From: CBDAPU01 sp965198875
Lineage (GTDB): Bacteria; Pseudomonadota; Gammaproteobacteria; Eutrophobiales; Eutrophobiaceae
Length of the DNA stretch: 64,000 bases
Direction of reading: 5' to 3'
Assembly: GCA_965198875.1 (NCBI GenBank)
Contig: CBDAPU010000001.1
Coordinates: 124,001 to 188,000 of the forward strand
In this document: piece by piece, positions 60,340 to 64,000 of the stretch
Numbering within the stretch: position 1 is the first letter of the stretch
How the letters are laid out: each line of letters opens with the position of its first letter
Program-made: the position numbers and the translations under genes
Notes under the pieces: model-generated
Databases searched by the model: none
What the model was told of the DNA's origin: nothing
What the model saw: the letters and a program-made list of their open reading frames with translations, nothing else

Positions 60340-61383
60340 TTAGTTTAAGAGAGAAGCGGTTTCCTTTTTTGCCTCAGGATAACCGGGCTCTGTCTTGGGA
60401 TCCTCCATGGATACCTCATCGGTAGCAACAGGCTTACCTACTTCCGCTCCTTCGAGGAAGGTGCCAATCGCCATCGGGATCCCGTCTTTTCTCTCTATGA
60501 TTGCTCTCGCCAGCTCCCAATCCACTACATAATCAGCATCCCCGGTCATTTTCACCAGCATACTGACGACACTCGTTAGACTGCTCGCAAACTGCTCCGC
60601 ATCCTCATCCAGATAAGGGTGTGCTTCCAGATAGATGTTGTTGCCCCGCCGGCCTACCTTAAAGGGCTGGTTTATAATATGCACCGGGGTGCCTAATTTA
60701 ACCTGCCTGAACAGGCTCTCAATATCCTCAGGGTACAATCGGATACACCCATGACTCACCCGCATACCAATCCCGAAAGGCTTGTTCGTCCCATGGATAA
60801 GATACTCGGGCAAACCCAGTCGCATGGCATAGTGACCCAGGGGATTATCCGGGCCAGGTTCAACCCGCTCAGGTAACGGGGCGCCCTGCTCTGCATGCTC
60901 CTTGCGAATGGACGGGGGGGGATACCAATACGGGTTGGTCTTCTTTTGAATAATTTTTGTATCCGTGTACGGCGTCGCCCAACCCTGTCGGCCAATGCCA
61001 AGGGGATGGGTGATCACTACACCGCTGTTTTTTTGCGGGAAGTAGTAAAGCCGCATTTCAGGGATGTTCAAAACAATACCCTCACGGGGCGCCGCCGGTA
61101 TGACGAAGACAGTCGGTAACACAATCGGCCTGTCCCTGGCCGGCAGCCAGGTATCCACCATCGGGTTAGCCAGTTTTATCTCGTGATAGCCAAGCCCGTT
61201 TAGCCTTGCGATATCCAGCAACGTATCATCTTCCCTGGCCTCAGCGCTGGTTATCGCACCTATCAACCCATCCTTTGGCGAGCCCAGCTTGTATGTGGCG
61301 GCAGATAGGGATAACGACAAACCACTGAAGGCCACCGCCAGGGAAAGGCCAACCAGCTTGATGTTTGAAAAAGCGATGTGCAT
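60340..61383 (-). CDS. L,D-transpeptidase (YkuD domain, ErfK/YbiS-like)
   Basis: Periplasmic cell-wall enzyme of 347 residues that makes 3-3 crosslinks or anchors Lpp to peptidoglycan. The signal peptide lies in IKLVGLSLAVAFSGLSLSLS; a LysM-like segment follows (DDTLLDIARLNGLGYHEIKL). The YkuD domain has LIHGTNKPFGIG and the catalytic MRVSHGCIRLYPEDIE. The frame opens at 61467, but ATG 61383 starts the signal peptide. It faces an Lpp/OprI-like lipoprotein gene about 200 bases away, suggesting enzyme and substrate. Confidence 0.92.
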   Translation of the reverse strand: MHIAFSNIKLVGLSLAVAFSGLSLSLSAATYKLGSPKDGLIGAITSAEAREDDTLLDIARLNGLGYHEIKLANPMVDTWLPARDRPIVLPTVFVIPAAPREGIVLNIPEMRLYYFPQKNSGVVITHPLGIGRQGWATPYTDTKIIQKKTNPYWYPPPSIRKEHAEQGAPLPERVEPGPDNPLGHYAMRLGLPEYLIHGTNKPFGIGMRVSHGCIRLYPEDIESLFRQVKLGTPVHIINQPFKVGRRGNNIYLEAHPYLDEDAEQFASSLTSVVSMLVKMTGDADYVVDWELARAIIERKDGIPMAIGTFLEGAEVGKPVATDEVSMEDPKTEPGYPEAKKETASLLN

Positions 61384-61466
61384 GCGATCATAAATAGCCG
61401 ATAGTCTCGCAAAACAGCATCGCCATCTCTCTACACATCTTGGCGTATTTGCTGGCACTGCGGGCA

Positions 61467-61985
61467 CTACCCCTCCATCAGTCTTGGGATCAATTCGACC
61501 AAATTACAGGGCCGGGTTCTAAAATCAAGCTGTTGCGAGATGATGTTATCCCATCCGCTGGCACAGGCGCCGGAAGAGCCGGGCAGACAAAAAATATAGG
61601 TGCCATTTGTGACGCCGGCCAGCGCCCGGGACTGTAGCGAGGAAGTCCCTATTTCCTCATAGGATAAAAACCGGAATAACTCGCCAAAGCCTTCAATTAC
61701 CTTGTCAAACAACACGGACACCGCCTCAGGCGTACCATCACGTCCGGTTACGCCGGTACCGCCGGTGCTGAGTATGACGTCGACATTCCGATCAGCACAC
61801 CAGCTTGAAATCACGCTGCGGATCTGGCCAACATCATCGGCGACTATGCGCTTATCCCATAGTTTGTGCCCGGCTGATGCAAGCCGCTCGGCCAACACCT
61901 TGCCCGATTTATCCGTTTTATGGGTTCTGGAGTCGGAAACAACCAGTACCGCAATATTCAGTGGTTTGAACTCTCTATCTGACAC
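61467..61985 (-). CDS. moaB: Molybdenum cofactor biosynthesis protein B
   Basis: MoaB/MogA-family protein of molybdopterin synthesis, 172 residues. VLVVSDSRTHKTDKSGK, VILSTGGTGVTGRDGTPEAV and the C-terminal FCLPGSSGACASGWDNIISQ are diagnostic for MoaB. No other mo genes are in the window. It lies 83 bases upstream of the L,D-transpeptidase gene in the same direction. Confidence 0.93.
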   Translation of the reverse strand: MSDREFKPLNIAVLVVSDSRTHKTDKSGKVLAERLASAGHKLWDKRIVADDVGQIRSVISSWCADRNVDVILSTGGTGVTGRDGTPEAVSVLFDKVIEGFGELFRFLSYEEIGTSSLQSRALAGVTNGTYIFCLPGSSGACASGWDNIISQQLDFRTRPCNLVELIPRLMEG

Positions 61986-62167
61986 TCACTTAACTCCCAT
62001 CCGTTATTATCCGTAAACGGAACCCTTGATCGCCCCCTCATTCTCAATGACAGTGAAGTCATTTGCAGATAGAGAGAAGGCTTGGGTGGTCATATGCTGA
62101 ATAGTCCATGAATACATGATTTAGCTCTTTTATAGGATAATAATCCACTTATGGTGAAAAAGCACCG

Positions 62168-62569
62168 ATGAATAAAAGACCGGAACACGCTGAAATGCGT
62201 CTTGATAAATGGCTCTGGTGTGCACGATTTTATAAAACACGCAGCCTCGCCAATACGGCCATTAAAACCGGAAAGGTTAAAACTGGCGGTAGAAAAATCA
62301 AAGCCGGCAAAATGATCAGCGGTGGGGAGAGGATCGCCATCCGTAGAAGCCCTTATACCGTTGAGGTTATCATCCAGTCGCTCACACAGGGAAGACAATC
62401 GGCGCAAGCGGCCAGAAGCCTCTATAAAGAGACGGAGGCAAGCAGGACGGCGAGGAAGAGAATAGCGGCGCAGATGCAAATAGACAGACAATTAAAGGGG
62501 CATAGCAAAGGCAGGCCGGGCAAACGTGAACGACGGGAGATGATACGTTTTACCCGGCAGGGGCGATAA
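62168..62569 (+). CDS. hslR: S4-domain RNA-binding protein, HslR (Hsp15) family
   Basis: A 133-residue protein with an N-terminal S4 domain (MRLDKWLWCARFYKTRSLA; KTGKVKTGGRKIKAG) and a basic tail (GRPGKRERREMIRFTRQGR), as in Hsp15, which binds 50S subunits carrying stalled nascent chains. Length equals the E. coli protein. The 3' end overlaps the convergent MATE gene by about 20 bases. Confidence 0.92.
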   Translation: MNKRPEHAEMRLDKWLWCARFYKTRSLANTAIKTGKVKTGGRKIKAGKMISGGERIAIRRSPYTVEVIIQSLTQGRQSAQAARSLYKETEASRTARKRIAAQMQIDRQLKGHSKGRPGKRERREMIRFTRQGR

Positions 62570-63872
62570 ACCCGGACGGGCTCCTCAGTATTGAGTGAAA
62601 ATACCAGAGCAGACTGCATGCCCTGGCGATAAAAAAACACATCAAGGCCAGCCATAAGCCATGATTCCCAAGCCCTTGCAGGAGATACCAGGCAGGCAAA
62701 TAGACAACCAGCGTTGAGAAAAACATGGCGTTACGTAGCTCCTTGCCCCTGGTTGCCCCGATAAAAATCCCGTCAAGCAAAAAACACCACACCGAGATAA
62801 CCGGCGCCATGATGATCCAGGGCAGATAGGTATAGGCGGCGTCTCTGATCGGGCCTATATCAGTCATGATATTCACCATCCCTTTGCCGATGAGAAAGAA
62901 CAACAACGAACAGGCGACGGCAATACAGGCCGACCAGATGGTGGCGGATATAACCGATCTGCGGAACTTGCCCTGATCTCTCTCGCCAATGGCCTTGCCC
63001 ACCAAAGCCTCAGCCGCATTGGCGAACCCGTCCAGCCCCAATGCGATCAGCACCTGGAATTTGAGCAGGATGGCATTGGCCGCCAGGATCAACTCCCCCT
63101 GTTTGGCGCCTTCACTGGTGAAAAAAGCGAACGCAAAAATCAGGCACAGGGTTCTAAGAAACAGATTTTGATTTAACATCAACATCTTTGCGAGCCCCCT
63201 TAAATCAAATATGACGGGCAGGCGCCAGCTACCGGGATGTCGCCTTAATTCTGTGCGGATAAAACAGAGCGCCAGAGAGCAACCGGCGTACTGCGCCAGC
63301 ACCGAGGCCAGGGCAACCCCGCGCACATCCAGGTGCAATCCAAAGACAAAAATAAAATCGAGCGCAATATTGACCGTGCTGATCAGCAGCGCCACATACA
63401 GGGTGGCCTTGGCGTTTTGCATCCCCAACAGCCAACCAATCAACGCCATATTGATGAGTACCGCAGGCGCACCCCAGATGGCCCAGTAGAAGTAGACCGC
63501 CGCATTATCCTTGACCGCCGGCGTGCCGCCGATTAACCCAAGTGACAAGGTGAGCAGCGGTGTTTGCAGAAGTAGGATCAGGGCCGCGATGCTCAACCCT
63601 AAAAAACAACTGTGCAGTAATGATGAGCGCAGTTTTTCGTGATCTGCCACACCGCCGAGCTGGGCGATGATCCCCACCGTACCCATGCGTAAAAACCCCA
63701 TTCCCCAGTAGAGAAAATCGAATATCACGGCAGCGATGGCGACAGCGCCAATGTAAGCCGGTTTATCCAGATGACCGACCACCGCCATATCGACCAAACC
63801 CTGGAGCGCAATGATCAGGTTCGACAAGATCAGCGGGCCGGCCAAGCGCCATATCGCCAGATGATCAGTCAT
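62550..63872 (-). CDS. MATE family efflux transporter, DinF-like
   Basis: Multidrug/toxin extrusion exporter of 440 residues with about 12 hydrophobic segments. IWRLAGPLILSNLIIALQGL and VDMAVVGHLDKPAYIGAVA are the N-terminal MATE signature; GLDGFANAAEALVGKAIGER opens the second half, as in DinF. The frame opens at 63908; ATG 63872 (MTDHLAIWRLAG) is preferred. Overlaps hslR tail to tail. Substrate unknown. Confidence 0.92.
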   Translation of the reverse strand: MTDHLAIWRLAGPLILSNLIIALQGLVDMAVVGHLDKPAYIGAVAIAAVIFDFLYWGMGFLRMGTVGIIAQLGGVADHEKLRSSLLHSCFLGLSIAALILLLQTPLLTLSLGLIGGTPAVKDNAAVYFYWAIWGAPAVLINMALIGWLLGMQNAKATLYVALLISTVNIALDFIFVFGLHLDVRGVALASVLAQYAGCSLALCFIRTELRRHPGSWRLPVIFDLRGLAKMLMLNQNLFLRTLCLIFAFAFFTSEGAKQGELILAANAILLKFQVLIALGLDGFANAAEALVGKAIGERDQGKFRRSVISATIWSACIAVACSLLFFLIGKGMVNIMTDIGPIRDAAYTYLPWIIMAPVISVWCFLLDGIFIGATRGKELRNAMFFSTLVVYLPAWYLLQGLGNHGLWLALMCFFIARACSLLWYFHSILRSPSGFIAPAG

Positions 63873-63936
63873 GGCTTGACAACAACCGCACAAGGATCTC
63901 TCATGCAAGCATCAAGGCACAGAAATAAAAATCCGC

Positions 63937-64000
63937 TCAGCAGTAGGGCTTATTCCAGGTATCGGCGAAGAAATGCTCGCCAATGGGATGACGTTGTCTT
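63937..64000 (-). CDS. C-terminal end of a gene continuing past the right edge
   Basis: A minus-strand frame enters at the edge and ends at TGA 63937, reading RQRHPIGEHFFADTWNKPYC. The composition looks like a real protein end, and the position 64 bases before the MATE start fits a same-strand neighbour. Too short to identify. Confidence 0.35.
   Translation of the reverse strand, partial: RQRHPIGEHFFADTWNKPYC

Noticed and set aside
60895..60930. G8 run in the L,D-transpeptidase gene as a contingency tract
   Set aside because: Eight bases is short, and it encodes conserved prolines in mid-gene; no reason to expect switching.
1..64000. CRISPR arrays, IS elements, tRNA and rRNA genes
   Set aside because: No regularly spaced repeats, transposase motifs, cloverleaf-type sequences or rRNA signatures were recognised while reading both strands.

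Overview
The window looks like a chromosomal segment of a marine-type gammaproteobacterium. The housekeeping genes and their pairings are gammaproteobacterial: lolC-type permease, tsaB, a gcvT-gcvH-gcvP operon, asnS, a YoaA/DinG-like helicase, efp, parC, parE, xseB-ispA, folE2, mazG, an HslR-type S4 protein and a DinF-like MATE exporter. Three TonB-dependent receptors, two sodium:solute symporters and a sulfatase suggest a heterotrophic, seawater-like life style. No rRNA, tRNA, CRISPR array or insertion sequence was recognised. The taxonomic statement is inference from gene content.

Layout. 0-7.3 kb: lipoprotein-export permease, a truncated type III restriction relic, tsaB and the glycine cleavage operon. 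7.4-36.4 kb: a large accessory catabolic island. It holds a bicupin protein, two paralogous SSS symporters, six intact double-domain SnoaL/NTF2-fold proteins (four of one subfamily, two of another) plus a decayed one, two related TonB receptors, a Tat-type sulfatase, an amidohydrolase, a six-gene operon (HisD-family dehydrogenase, LacI regulator, alpha/beta hydrolase, MetE-like protein, HpcH/HpaI aldolase, Asp/Glu racemase), an SDR and a thioesterase. 36.4-45.4 kb: core genes (cAMP-phosphodiesterase-like protein, asnS, helicase, efp, parC) and an exported epoxide-hydrolase-like enzyme. 45.7-48.0 kb: a type II restriction-modification pair. 48.2-54.5 kb: PQQ-type sugar dehydrogenase, parE and a third TonB receptor. 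55-64 kb: core genes, an alanine-rich lipoprotein, an L,D-transpeptidase, moaB, an S4 protein and a MATE exporter.

How the island may work. A 14-base directional box, TTGCATTCGAAGTA, occurs without mismatch in front of six transcription units of the island (bicupin, symporter 1, receptor 1, amidohydrolase, HisD-LacI operon, receptor 2), each time pointing at the gene. A degenerate seventh copy precedes the second symporter/SnoaL operon. This ties the island into one regulon. The natural model is that outer-membrane receptors and inner-membrane symporters import a sulfated, sulfonated or carboxylated organic compound, which the SnoaL-fold proteins, sulfatase, hydrolases, dehydrogenases and aldolase process. 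The substrate cannot be read from the sequence.

The most striking local feature is a run of 22 C in the signal-peptide region of receptor 1. It leaves the gene out of frame by one base, as in a phase-variable contingency locus. The paralogous receptor carries an in-frame run of 10 C at the same codons, and the third receptor has an in-frame G11 run. Around the island lie decayed genes (pyruvate-dehydrogenase-E1-like, SnoaL-like), showing active gene gain and loss.
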